Of a stretch of DNA of 10,746 nt, positions 1 through 7,519 are shown piece by piece. Made by a program: the position numbers and the translations under genes. The stretch is from NCBI GenBank assembly GCA_003233075.1, contig QIKQ01000054.1:1-10746 (forward strand), in the 5' to 3' direction. The notes under the pieces are model-generated. The model saw only the letters and a program-made list of their open reading frames with translations. It was not told where the DNA came from and did no database searches. This stretch comes from Gammaproteobacteria bacterium. Lineage in GTDB: Bacteria > Pseudomonadota > Gammaproteobacteria > SZUA-21. Numbering within the stretch: position 1 is the first letter of the stretch; each line of letters opens with the position of its first letter.

Positions 1-39
1 AAAGTATTGATTAGTTCGCTTTTAGTATAGGGAAAGAAC

Positions 40-1968
40 TTGAGACGAGATATACAATTTCTGCGAGGCCTAGCCGTAACGCTTGTTGTGTTGTTCCATA
101 GCAATTTAGGTTTTTTTAATTATGGATATTTAGGTGTAGATATCTTTTTTGTGGTATCAGGTTTTCTGATTACGTCCATTATTTTAAAGGGCTTAGCCTC
201 CGATTCATTTTCATTCTCATCTTTTTATTTACGTAGAGCGAAACGCCTCCTTCCTGCGTTGTATTGCACGTTAACGTTCACTACTTTATTAGCTGTTGTT
301 TTCTTAACCAATGAGCAATGGGGCGAGTTTTTGGCTCAATTGGTTGGCGCTGTAACGTTTACAGCTAATATGGTGTTACCTACTCAAATTGGTTACTTTG
401 AAGAAGAGTCTTATGGGAAAGCTCTTTTACATATTTGGTCGTTATCAATAGAAGAGCAATATTATTTTTTCTTGCCAGTTGTTTTATTTATTGTACCCAA
501 AAAATTTAGATTACATATATTATGCTTAATGTTTATTTTGAGTATTATTTTGTGTTTTAGTTGGATGACATCTAATAATCAGAGTGTTCCTTTTCTCTGG
601 AGAATTTCCGATATATCTAAATCTGAATGGGCTTTTTATTTTTTTCCAGCAAGAGCTTGGGAACTGTTAGCAGGTTCCATTTGTGCTTGGGTGATGTTGA
701 CGCGCCCGTCATATCGTTTTCACCCATCACTGAAATGGTGTAGTTTAATTTTAGTGATGACGTTATGTGTTTTGAATATATATGACATCCATCCTTATAT
801 AGATGCATTTTTAGTTGTGTCTGGTGTATCGGTTATGCTTTTAGGGAAAGACGATTGGCTTCCAGATTGGGCTGTATTTAGGGCTGTCGAGAAAATCGGC
901 GACTGGTCTTATTCTATTTATTTAGTACATTGGCCTTTATTTGCTTTTAGTTACTTAGGCTATGTTGGTGACGTTCCTACTACAACTAAAATATTTCTTG
1001 TCTTGCTGGCATTTATATTGGGAGCAACCCAATATAAATTAATTGAAAGCCCTTTAAGATCGGGGGTGTTAGGGAAAAAATATTTTGGATGGAAGGCGGT
1101 GGTTTTATCCACTTCCGTCATTGTTTTACTACCGCTTTTGATGCTCAACTCTAGTAAAGATGAGAAGGTAGACCTACTTTCAGAATTGACGAAAGCCAAT
1201 CATGGATTATCGATAAATTGTGATGACTCATTTGACTCCAATGGGGGGCTTTATACTGAATGTCTAACTTCTACTAGACCTAATGTCGCAATTTGGGGAG
1301 ATAGCTATGCAATGCACTTAGTTCCCGGTTTAACCGAATCAAACAAGGGGATTGTGCAGCTAACCAAAAGCGTCTGTGGACCTTTTTTGAATTTGGCACC
1401 TATAAATTCTAAGTATGATGAAAATTGGGCTGCAGGATGTTTAGCGTTTAACAAAAAGGCATTTGAATATATTATTGCAAATAAAAGTATTTCACATGTA
1501 GTGTTAAGTGCTTCATTTAACCAATATATAAATTTTTCGGCGGGTACTCAATATTTAAGTCAAGAGGGCGTTATACCTCGGAAACATCAAGATCTCATTA
1601 ATGAATTACAGAACACTGTTACCATTATAAAAAATGCTGGTAAGGTACCTGTTTTATTTACCCCTCCTCCTCGCACTGGTTTTAATATAGGCGAATGTCT
1701 TGTACGCCAAATAAGTAATAAAGTTTTACTACGGGATGATTGCTCGATTACATATGACGAGTATCTGAGACATGAAGAACCTATTATTAGAATTTTCGAT
1801 ACATTACATGCAGATACCAATATCTTTTGGCTAAGTGATTTGCTGTGTGACCGAGTCAAATGTAAAACAAAAATTAAAGGGGTTCCTATCTATAGAGATT
1901 CAGGTCATCTATCAATAGAAGGGTCACAGGTATTGTTAAAAGATATAATGATTACATCCTTACTGTAG
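40..1968 (+). CDS. Membrane O-acyltransferase (acyltransferase-3 / OafA type) with C-terminal SGNH domain
   Basis: Predicted to transfer an acyl (often acetyl) group across the inner membrane onto a surface glycan. Residues ~1-345 form the acyltransferase-3 membrane domain: RRDIQFLRGLAV start, likely catalytic His20 in VVLFH, GVDIFFVVSGFLI at 32-44, RRAKRLLPALY at 65-75, HIWSLSIEEQ at 131-140, and about ten hydrophobic helices. A last helix (~353-370) leads to a periplasmic SGNH domain with block I GDSYAMHL (Ser422) and the catalytic Asp-x-x-His as D620-S-G-H623. This two-domain plan (~640 aa) is the family's usual one, so the protein looks complete. The start is TTG: an in-frame TAG lies at 28-30, AGGGA sits at 29-33, and the protein begins where family members begin. 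The gene is separated from the next operon by insertion-sequence-like debris. Acceptor sugar and acyl group cannot be read from sequence. Confidence 0.93.
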   Translation: MRRDIQFLRGLAVTLVVLFHSNLGFFNYGYLGVDIFFVVSGFLITSIILKGLASDSFSFSSFYLRRAKRLLPALYCTLTFTTLLAVVFLTNEQWGEFLAQLVGAVTFTANMVLPTQIGYFEEESYGKALLHIWSLSIEEQYYFFLPVVLFIVPKKFRLHILCLMFILSIILCFSWMTSNNQSVPFLWRISDISKSEWAFYFFPARAWELLAGSICAWVMLTRPSYRFHPSLKWCSLILVMTLCVLNIYDIHPYIDAFLVVSGVSVMLLGKDDWLPDWAVFRAVEKIGDWSYSIYLVHWPLFAFSYLGYVGDVPTTTKIFLVLLAFILGATQYKLIESPLRSGVLGKKYFGWKAVVLSTSVIVLLPLLMLNSSKDEKVDLLSELTKANHGLSINCDDSFDSNGGLYTECLTSTRPNVAIWGDSYAMHLVPGLTESNKGIVQLTKSVCGPFLNLAPINSKYDENWAAGCLAFNKKAFEYIIANKSISHVVLSASFNQYINFSAGTQYLSQEGVIPRKHQDLINELQNTVTIIKNAGKVPVLFTPPPRTGFNIGECLVRQISNKVLLRDDCSITYDEYLRHEEPIIRIFDTLHADTNIFWLSDLLCDRVKCKTKIKGVPIYRDSGHLSIEGSQVLLKDIMITSLL

Positions 1969-1984
1969 GGTAAGCGTCTCACAA

Positions 1985-2026
1985 AGGCCGGCTTTTAGAT
2001 ATCAACCTAATTGCATATTCCGGCCT
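1985..2026. repeat. Inverted repeat AGGCCGG...CCGGCCT in the IS-like leader
   Basis: AGGCCGG (1985-1991) and CCGGCCT (2020-2026) are perfect 7-base inverted copies separated by 28 bases. The loop is long and no T-run follows the right arm, so it does not look like an intrinsic terminator for the acyltransferase gene. It may be a subterminal structure of the insertion-sequence end, or chance. Confidence 0.4.
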
Positions 2027-2038
2027 CCATTGAACACC

Positions 2039-2053
2039 CGCACTGGTTTTAAT
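2039..2053 (+). repeat. 15-base exact direct repeat shared with the acyltransferase gene
   Basis: CGCACTGGTTTTAAT occurs here and at 1672-1686, inside the SGNH-domain coding region (residues around PPRTGFN), 367 bases apart. The match does not extend beyond 15 bases on either side. It could be a trace of a recombination or duplication event near the element, but coincidence is possible. Confidence 0.5.
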
Positions 2054-2119
2054 TGAACGCCTATTCTCCCGCTGTGTCAGGATAGTTGTCGCCTCATTTT
2101 TTAATCAATGGAGACAATA

Positions 2120-2211
2120 ATGCCGGAATACGCACATAACTTGAACAGGTAGAAAAAGCAAAGTTACTAATGGAAACCCATGATGATAGAGTATTTAATG
2201 TTGTTAATTAG
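2120..2211 (+). pseudogene. Frameshifted 5' fragment of a small ORF in the IS-like remnant
   Basis: An ATG at 2120 with a well-placed GGAGA starts MPEYAHN, then reads LNR and stops at 2150-2152. Reading shifts cleanly into another frame at 2140, which continues LEQVEKAKLLMETHDDRVFNVVN with coding-like character to a TAG at 2209-2211. The simplest reading is a short gene (possibly the first ORF of an insertion sequence) with an indel near 2140 and an early truncation. The protein is not recognised, and a chance open stretch cannot be excluded at this length. Confidence 0.25.
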
Positions 2212-2227
2212 AATTAATTAAGCCCAA

Positions 2228-3202
2228 ATGATTAAAAAAGACACCATTTATAAAATAATTCCTAAAAGTATGAAATTTTACATTTTACGCTTTTGGTTTT
2301 TACTCAACAATCCATTATTACTTTTTTCGTTAAGGCGAAATTCAGCTACGTCAAAAACACTACTAATTTTATCGTTACCACGTAGCGGCTCCAGTTGGGT
2401 TGGTGACATTTTAGGTAGCGCAAATAATGCACGCTATTTACGTGAACCAATAACACAAACTTTTCATCAAAAATCACAATTAAGACAAACTGTTTTTGAA
2501 TTAAATGCTTGCTCCAAAAAAGCGCTTTACTTAAAAAGCATTCAGGCTGCGTTTACTGGTTTCCCTAAATTTACCTCGAGCATTATCGCCAACCCAAAAC
2601 AATGGTTAGGCCCAAATATGCCCAACACTAATAAAGTAAGAGTCATTAAAGAAGTTAACCCACTCATACTTGATTATATTTTAGAAAGGTATCATCCAAC
2701 CGTTATTTACCTTGTTAGGCACCCTGCTGCAGTTTTAAATTCTTACTACACCCAAGGCTGGCGAAAAAATGCCTTTATTAAGTGTTTTACGGAAAAACGT
2801 AAATTAACGCTTATTCAAAATTTTAATTTAGCCGAAGAACACTTTTGGAAAAGAGGTGCCACATACCACTATCTCATGCAAAAATTAACCTTAAAAGCAT
2901 TAGATGGTTATGACGAAAAATTAATTATGACTTATGAAGATATTTGCAGAAACCCTAGCGGCAGATTTGATGAAATGTGCAGTTTTGCGGGTTTAGAATT
3001 TACTGCTGAGATGAAAGAAAAAGTCAAAAAATCATCAGAGTCATCAAATAATTACCAAACAGGTAAATATGACCTAAATAGAGATTCTCAAACCATGATA
3101 AGTGTATGGAAAAACAAAATATCACCTGAAAATTTAAATGCTCTGAAAACAGCATACCTAAGCTACCAGCCACACTTTTACCAAGAAGATAAATGGTGGT
3201 AA
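2228..3202 (+). CDS. PAPS-dependent sulfotransferase family protein (probable carbohydrate sulfotransferase)
   Basis: Likely transfers sulfate from PAPS to a glycan hydroxyl. The 5'-phosphosulfate-binding loop is clear: ILSLPRSGSSWVGDIL, with PRSGSSW at 51-57. It is followed by YLREP (70-74). The 3'-phosphate-binding motif is VIYLVRHPAAVLNSYY (159-174), with Arg164 and Ser172 as the expected PAPS contacts. YEDICRNP (236-243) and a C-terminal FAGL-like segment match the second half of the family. The length (324 aa) is normal. A hydrophobic stretch at ~17-35 could associate with the membrane, but no clear signal peptide is present, so cytoplasmic action is most likely. The ATG at 2228 lacks a good Shine-Dalgarno; an internal ATG at 2270 is the only near alternative and is no better. 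It heads a five-gene rightward block of glycan genes, 132 bases before the next gene. The acceptor is unknown. Confidence 0.88.
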   Translation: MIKKDTIYKIIPKSMKFYILRFWFLLNNPLLLFSLRRNSATSKTLLILSLPRSGSSWVGDILGSANNARYLREPITQTFHQKSQLRQTVFELNACSKKALYLKSIQAAFTGFPKFTSSIIANPKQWLGPNMPNTNKVRVIKEVNPLILDYILERYHPTVIYLVRHPAAVLNSYYTQGWRKNAFIKCFTEKRKLTLIQNFNLAEEHFWKRGATYHYLMQKLTLKALDGYDEKLIMTYEDICRNPSGRFDEMCSFAGLEFTAEMKEKVKKSSESSNNYQTGKYDLNRDSQTMISVWKNKISPENLNALKTAYLSYQPHFYQEDKWW

Positions 3203-3322
3203 GTAAAGTGCTATGAAGTCATCCAAAAAATCAATTTCATTAACTTTCTTCGTATTTGTTTAGGGATATTTTATTTTAATCCTATGTACAATAAAGCATA
3301 ATTGTTAACTCCAATAGATACT

Positions 3323-3328
3323 TAAGGA
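3323..3328 (+). promoter_or_regulatory. Ribosome binding site TAAGGA fixing a GTG start
   Basis: TAAGGA lies 6 bases upstream of the GTG at 3335. The nearby ATG at 3328-3330 is out of frame with the glycosyltransferase, so this site supports the GTG as the true start. Confidence 0.65.
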
Positions 3329-3334
3329 TGTTAC

Positions 3335-4375
3335 GTGCCAAAAGTCAGTGTCTTATCTGCTGTATATAATGCAGGCCCTTATCTTAAAATAGCAATAGAT
3401 AGCATTTTAAATCAAACATTTACTGACTTTGAATTTATCATTATTGATGATGTTTCAAGTGACGGTTCGAGTGAGTATTTAGCACAACTTAATGACCCTC
3501 GCGTCACGGTCATTCGTAATGAGAATAACATAGGTTTAACCTGCTCACTTAATATTGGCTTAAAGGCCGTACGATGTGAGTACGTTGCCCGAATGGATGC
3601 CGATGATGTAGCTGATATTCACCGCTTAGAAAAACAAGTGAAGTTTTTAGATGAAAATCCTGATTATGTTTTAGTGGGGTCAAGCTACCGCTTAATTGAT
3701 GAGCACTCAAAGGTAATTGAAACCATTGTAAAACCAATGGACGATACCGAACTAAAGTGGATCTTTCATACACGTACTGCATTAGAGCATGGCAGCGTAA
3801 CTTATCGTTTAAATATCAATGAGCAACCGCGTATATTTTATAATGAAAAATATCGCACTGCACAAGATTATGATTTTTGGTTACAAATGTTAGCAAATGG
3901 TAAGGGGTTTATTTTATCTGATCTATTCTTAGACTACCGCACTCATGACAATAACATTACCTCAACGCTCTCTGATCAACAAATGACTAATGTAAAAAAC
4001 ATCTCACTAGATTTTTTAAATGAAAAATATACGCTATCAAAATGCGAACAAGATACAGTATTAGTCTTAATTAAATTTCTAAATAGCACCGATCCTTATT
4101 CTATAAAAGAGTTTAAAAAAGCGCTTAACGGACTTAACACCTTGTTTAATAATTTTTGTCAAACAGAACAATTAACTGCTAGTGACACTGCTTATATTAA
4201 AAACCGCGCAAATGGGCAAATATGGAACGCAGCTCTTAATAAAAAGCCAGCAACATTTAAACAGAAATGCTTATTACCCCTCATGTTCCCGTCATCGTTT
4301 GTAACACTATTAAAAAAGGAACTTAATAACCAACCATACCTACAAACAAATCTAATAAGTAAGTATGAGTGTTAA
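3335..4375 (+). CDS. Family 2 (GT-A fold) glycosyltransferase
   Basis: Cytoplasmic inverting glycosyltransferase expected to add one sugar to a growing lipid-linked oligosaccharide. The N-terminal half is a textbook GT2 domain: VSVLSAVYNAGPYL (4-17), IDSILNQTF, FIIIDDVSSDGS (34-45) with the nucleotide-binding Asp pair, ARMDADD (85-91) holding the metal-binding DxD, and QDYDFWLQM (177-185) at the position of the catalytic-base segment. The C-terminal ~130 residues are less conserved and lack obvious membrane helices. Translation starts at GTG with TAAGGA upstream. The 132-base gap before it holds TACAAT (3287-3292), a possible -10 box, but no convincing -35, so it may or may not be transcribed with the sulfotransferase. 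Donor and linkage cannot be predicted. Confidence 0.92.
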   Translation: MPKVSVLSAVYNAGPYLKIAIDSILNQTFTDFEFIIIDDVSSDGSSEYLAQLNDPRVTVIRNENNIGLTCSLNIGLKAVRCEYVARMDADDVADIHRLEKQVKFLDENPDYVLVGSSYRLIDEHSKVIETIVKPMDDTELKWIFHTRTALEHGSVTYRLNINEQPRIFYNEKYRTAQDYDFWLQMLANGKGFILSDLFLDYRTHDNNITSTLSDQQMTNVKNISLDFLNEKYTLSKCEQDTVLVLIKFLNSTDPYSIKEFKKALNGLNTLFNNFCQTEQLTASDTAYIKNRANGQIWNAALNKKPATFKQKCLLPLMFPSSFVTLLKKELNNQPYLQTNLISKYEC

Positions 4376-4392
4376 AGACAGGAAATAGGCTT

Positions 4393-5988
4393 ATGAAGAA
4401 AATAATGGAGCAAGATTTACCAGCCACAACCGAATATCACATCAAATATTGTGTAATAGGCAGTGGTCCTGCCGGTACAACTATTGCTGAAGAGTTAATC
4501 GGTCAAGGCCATCAAGTTACCATTATAGAAAGTGGTATTGATGAACCTGACGATAATATTCAAAAACTCAACAAACTCAACACAACAGGTTTTTCATTAC
4601 GACCTGACTTTGTTAATCGTTTACGTATGCTAGGTGGCACGTCAAATTTATGGCCCGGCCGCTGTATGCCTTTTGAAGCAATTGATTTTGAAAAAAGGCC
4701 TTGGATCGACCATAGCGGGTGGCCCATTAGCTTTAGTGAATATAAAAATTACTTACCTGCTGCCGCAAAAAAATTAGGCATTCCGTCAAAAAAAGCCTCA
4801 GACTTAGCGTCGAACACAATGATCTACAACAAATTTATTGATACTGAAAAATTATCAATAAAATATGCTTTATGGGGGAAAGGCGCAAAACGTTTTCGTG
4901 AAAATTATCAAAACAAAAATAATAATAATTTAACGTTAATTAGTGGATTTACCGTTACGAACTTTGTTTTTGACGAAGTAGGATCGCAACTTAAACAAAT
5001 AAAAGCACAAAGCTTAGCAGGCAAAGCAATTACCATTAATGCTGAAAAATTTATTTTAACGTGTGGCGGAATAGAAAATGCTCGCATGTTATTGCTCGCT
5101 AAGCTCCAAAATAGCCAAACTCAATTTTCAGATGAAAATATTGGTCGTTTTTATATGGATCACCCTAGAGCAGTTAAAGGTCATATAAAACTGAATGACA
5201 ATGTAGATTGGAGTCACTTTTTAGGACATCCAATTCACCAAGGTATTCAACAACTTGGCATTGGTTTAAGTGATGAATTACAGGCCACTAAAAAACTACT
5301 TAATAGTTATATCTATTTTGAACCTTATGCTAACGAGTTACTTTCAAAAGGTTATGACTCAGGCGTTCAAGTGCTCAAACGTGTATTGCGCAAAGGCCAT
5401 ACTGGAAAGCGATTAGATTTTTCCAACATGAACAAAATAAGTGATATGGTTTATCAATTAACACCAAAAGAAATATTACCGAATTGGCTTTATCGAATTT
5501 ATTTTAACTTACGTAAACTCATCAAAACACATAAGCGTGATTTAATGATTATTAATCATTGCGAACAATTACCAGATCCTCATAGCCGCATTACATTGAC
5601 TGATGAACTAGATACTTTTGGTAACCCTTATGCGAATTTGCATTGGACATTAAATGATCTTGACGTTGTTAGCTTACAAGAAACACAAAAAACTTTGGCA
5701 CAATGGATAAAAGATAATGACTTTGGTGAGCTTGTTAGTGAACCAATGGACTTAACCAAAGATGACTTTCAAGATGCCTCGCATCATATTGGTACAACTA
5801 GAATGAGTCAACATTCTGACCACGGTGTAGTTGATATAAATTTAAAAGTACATAATATTGATAATTTATATGTTTGTGGTAGCTCAATATTCCCTACAAG
5901 CGGCTCTTGTAATCCAACGTGGAGCATTGTTGCTTTTTCAATAAGGCTTGCCCAGCATTTAAACCAATTAACTAAACAAGAAGCATAG
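4393..5988 (+). CDS. GMC-family FAD-dependent oxidoreductase, sugar-dehydrogenase-like
   Basis: Probable FAD enzyme oxidising an alcohol group of a sugar. The N-terminal FAD Rossmann fold is YCVIGSGPAGTTIAEEL with GSGPAG at 23-28 and the ribose-binding Glu46 in IIESG. GGTSNLWPGRCMPF (~90-104) matches the second GMC segment. The C-terminal part has HHIGTTRM (464-471), VVD, NLYVCGSSIFPTSG and CNPTWS (506-511), giving the His/Asn pair expected at the active site. From memory, this layout is closer to gluconate/fructose dehydrogenases and pyranose oxidase than to choline dehydrogenase. There is no Tat or Sec signal and no adjacent cytochrome or small subunit, so it is probably cytoplasmic. I chose ATG 4393, preceded by AGGA about 10 bases upstream. 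A GTG at 4369 would add eight residues and overlap the previous gene. The length (531 aa) is typical. Substrate unknown. Confidence 0.88.
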   Translation: MKKIMEQDLPATTEYHIKYCVIGSGPAGTTIAEELIGQGHQVTIIESGIDEPDDNIQKLNKLNTTGFSLRPDFVNRLRMLGGTSNLWPGRCMPFEAIDFEKRPWIDHSGWPISFSEYKNYLPAAAKKLGIPSKKASDLASNTMIYNKFIDTEKLSIKYALWGKGAKRFRENYQNKNNNNLTLISGFTVTNFVFDEVGSQLKQIKAQSLAGKAITINAEKFILTCGGIENARMLLLAKLQNSQTQFSDENIGRFYMDHPRAVKGHIKLNDNVDWSHFLGHPIHQGIQQLGIGLSDELQATKKLLNSYIYFEPYANELLSKGYDSGVQVLKRVLRKGHTGKRLDFSNMNKISDMVYQLTPKEILPNWLYRIYFNLRKLIKTHKRDLMIINHCEQLPDPHSRITLTDELDTFGNPYANLHWTLNDLDVVSLQETQKTLAQWIKDNDFGELVSEPMDLTKDDFQDASHHIGTTRMSQHSDHGVVDINLKVHNIDNLYVCGSSIFPTSGSCNPTWSIVAFSIRLAQHLNQLTKQEA

Positions 5989-5993
5989 ATAGC

Positions 5994-7514
5994 ATGAATA
6001 GAGTAGCCATGATCGGTTTAGACGCCCTTGATATTGAACTTATATATCAATGGTCAGAACAAGGTTTTTTACCTCACTTCAAAAAATTAATTGACAATTC
6101 AGCTACCTTAGAACTTACTTCGTCATGTTCTGTCTTACAAGGCTCCATTTGGCCAAGTTTATTTACCGCCTCCTCACCGGGCGATCATGCAATGTATTAT
6201 ATGTTACAAATGGACAACACCACACAAAACATCAAACGTGTAAAAGCACATGATCTAAAAACAAACACGTTTTGGCATTCATTACCCAGTGAGAAAAAAC
6301 GCTTAATTGTTGATGTACCTAAATTAGGATTAATTGAGCAAGATAACAACGTACAAGTCGTTGAATGGGCAGCAATGGATCATTACTCACACTTTGAAAC
6401 GCAACCCAAACACATTAAAAATGACATTCTTCAAAAATTTGGTACACACGTATTAACCGCCGATTTAGTCGAGCCTACGACCACTGATGAGTTTCAAACA
6501 TTATTCCAAGATTTAAGTACTGGCATTCAAAACAAAGCACAATTAAACCGTGATTTATTTACCACTTACCAACCAGATTTTTTCTTAACAGTCTTTGGTG
6601 AAAGTCATACCGCAGGTCATTATTTATGGCGCTTCCATCAAAAAGCAATGGCAAATGAATTAGTAGAATTTACTACTGACCCCGTATTGAGTATTTATCA
6701 AGAACTCGATAGTGCTGTTGGCAATATGCTCAATGACATGCCAGAAGAACACAATGTTATGGTTTTTTCAGGCCACGGCATGATGGAAGACCAATACCCC
6801 CGCTGGATATTAAACGAAGTGCTAGAAAGGTTAGGTGTACTTACAAGCTTTCATTCATCACAGAGTGATCAACACCAAACAGCTCATACAAAACAAAAAA
6901 TCAGCTTGGTTTCTAAGGCGAAAAAGAAACTTAAGCGCATAGCTAACGATTATATCATTCCGGCATCAATTCAAGAAAAACTATGGATGAAAAACCTGCA
7001 AAAACACGTTGATTTTAGTCAAACCAAAGCTTGGGTTTTACCTACTGATTTACAGGGGTTCATTCGAATTAATCTTGAAGATAGAGAGCCTCAAGGAATT
7101 GTAGCAAATGCGGAATATGACCAACTAGTAGAACAAATTACTGAATGCCTATATAGCTTAAAAAACAATGAGACTGGGCAGCCAGTTGTTGATAAAGTCT
7201 ACAAAATAAAAGAATTATACAAAGACAGTAAACAAACAGATTTACTACCCGACATTTCAGTACTGTGGGCAAATAGCCCAGTTAAAAAAGTCAATTCAGA
7301 CATTATTGGAGATATAGAATTATCTGACTCGGGTATTATTCGCTCGGGTAATCATCGTCCAAAAGGTTTCTGCTTTGCCTATGGCCCTAATATTAATAAC
7401 TCGCTTAAGAACGTTCAAGCCAACCTTACCGATTTAGGCTCAATGGCTATGCATATATTACAGCATAAAAGTTTGCCTCTTAGCGATAGTATCAAAGCGT
7501 TATTGAAAGAGTAA
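5994..7514 (+). CDS. Alkaline-phosphatase-superfamily protein (type I phosphodiesterase/COG3379-like), divergent metal site
   Basis: Resembles AP-superfamily phosphohydrolases, phosphotransferases or phosphomutases. The start VAMIGLDALD supplies the first metal ligand (Asp10), followed by a GxLPHFKKLI segment, GSIWPSLFTASSPGDHAMYY (50-69), FGESHTAGHYLW (201-212), VMVFSGHGM (255-263) and GNHRPKGFCFAYGP (452-465), with His454 at the usual late His position. Several standard ligands differ. SDHG is SGHG (Gly260), the Asp of D-x-x-x-H appears as His205, and the usual Thr nucleophile position aligns by eye with Gln49, leaving Ser51 or Ser55 as candidates. No signal peptide or membrane helix is evident, so it is probably cytoplasmic. 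A Lys-rich stretch (~299-315) interrupts the core. The gene starts 5 bases after the oxidoreductase stop with a weak Shine-Dalgarno, suggesting translational coupling. It could be a glycan phospho- or sulfo-group enzyme; the reaction is unknown. Confidence 0.82.
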   Translation: MNRVAMIGLDALDIELIYQWSEQGFLPHFKKLIDNSATLELTSSCSVLQGSIWPSLFTASSPGDHAMYYMLQMDNTTQNIKRVKAHDLKTNTFWHSLPSEKKRLIVDVPKLGLIEQDNNVQVVEWAAMDHYSHFETQPKHIKNDILQKFGTHVLTADLVEPTTTDEFQTLFQDLSTGIQNKAQLNRDLFTTYQPDFFLTVFGESHTAGHYLWRFHQKAMANELVEFTTDPVLSIYQELDSAVGNMLNDMPEEHNVMVFSGHGMMEDQYPRWILNEVLERLGVLTSFHSSQSDQHQTAHTKQKISLVSKAKKKLKRIANDYIIPASIQEKLWMKNLQKHVDFSQTKAWVLPTDLQGFIRINLEDREPQGIVANAEYDQLVEQITECLYSLKNNETGQPVVDKVYKIKELYKDSKQTDLLPDISVLWANSPVKKVNSDIIGDIELSDSGIIRSGNHRPKGFCFAYGPNINNSLKNVQANLTDLGSMAMHILQHKSLPLSDSIKALLKE

Positions 7515-7519
7515 TTATA

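Larger units (their letters stand above)
1970..2211 (+). mobile_element. Probable remnant of the left end of an IS66-type insertion sequence
   Basis: Immediately after the acyltransferase stop codon the sequence reads GTAAGCGTCTC (1970-1980). GTAAGCG is the typical terminal start of IS66-family inverted repeats (from memory). About 150 bases further on, a strong Shine-Dalgarno GGAGA (2110-2114) precedes an ATG at 2120, which fits the leader and first ORF of such an element. The ORF is broken after about seven codons, and no matching right end (GAGACGCTTAC or a similar ...CGCTTAC) occurs in the window, so only a 5' fragment would remain. Base composition is less AT-rich around 1980-2100 than in the flanking genes. 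Family assignment rests on the end sequence and layout only. Confidence 0.38.

Noticed and set aside
1..39. Possible end of an upstream gene
   Set aside because: Thirty-nine bases with several stops; nothing can be identified apart from the acyltransferase ribosome binding site.
1092..1102. GGCGGTGG resembling the ops element recruited by RfaH in polysaccharide operons
   Set aside because: It differs from GGCGGTAG at a key base and lies inside the acyltransferase coding region rather than in a leader.
960..1199. Antisense open frames inside the acyltransferase (also 617-808 and 1587-1859) and inside other genes (3549-3782, 7415-7606, 8918-9124, 10371-10562)
   Set aside because: They lie opposite clearly coding, motif-bearing genes, have no recognisable domains and no ribosome binding sites.
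2164..2227. Promoter for the operon starting at 2228
   Set aside because: TTACTA and TTGTTA elements are present, but no -10 box occurs at proper spacing. The promoter may lie further up or the operon may be read through from upstream.
3213..3263. A 16-codon open frame (MKSSKKSISLTFFVFV) between the sulfotransferase and the first glycosyltransferase
   Set aside because: It looks like a signal-peptide start, but it is very short, has no good Shine-Dalgarno and sits in AT-rich intergenic DNA; chance is the simpler explanation.
3261..3292. Imperfect inverted repeat (TAGGGAT...ATCCTA) and a TACAAT -10-like box before the GT2 gene at 3335
   Set aside because: The repeat needs a bulge, has no T-run, and no -35 box lies at 16-18 bases; not strong enough to call a terminator or promoter.
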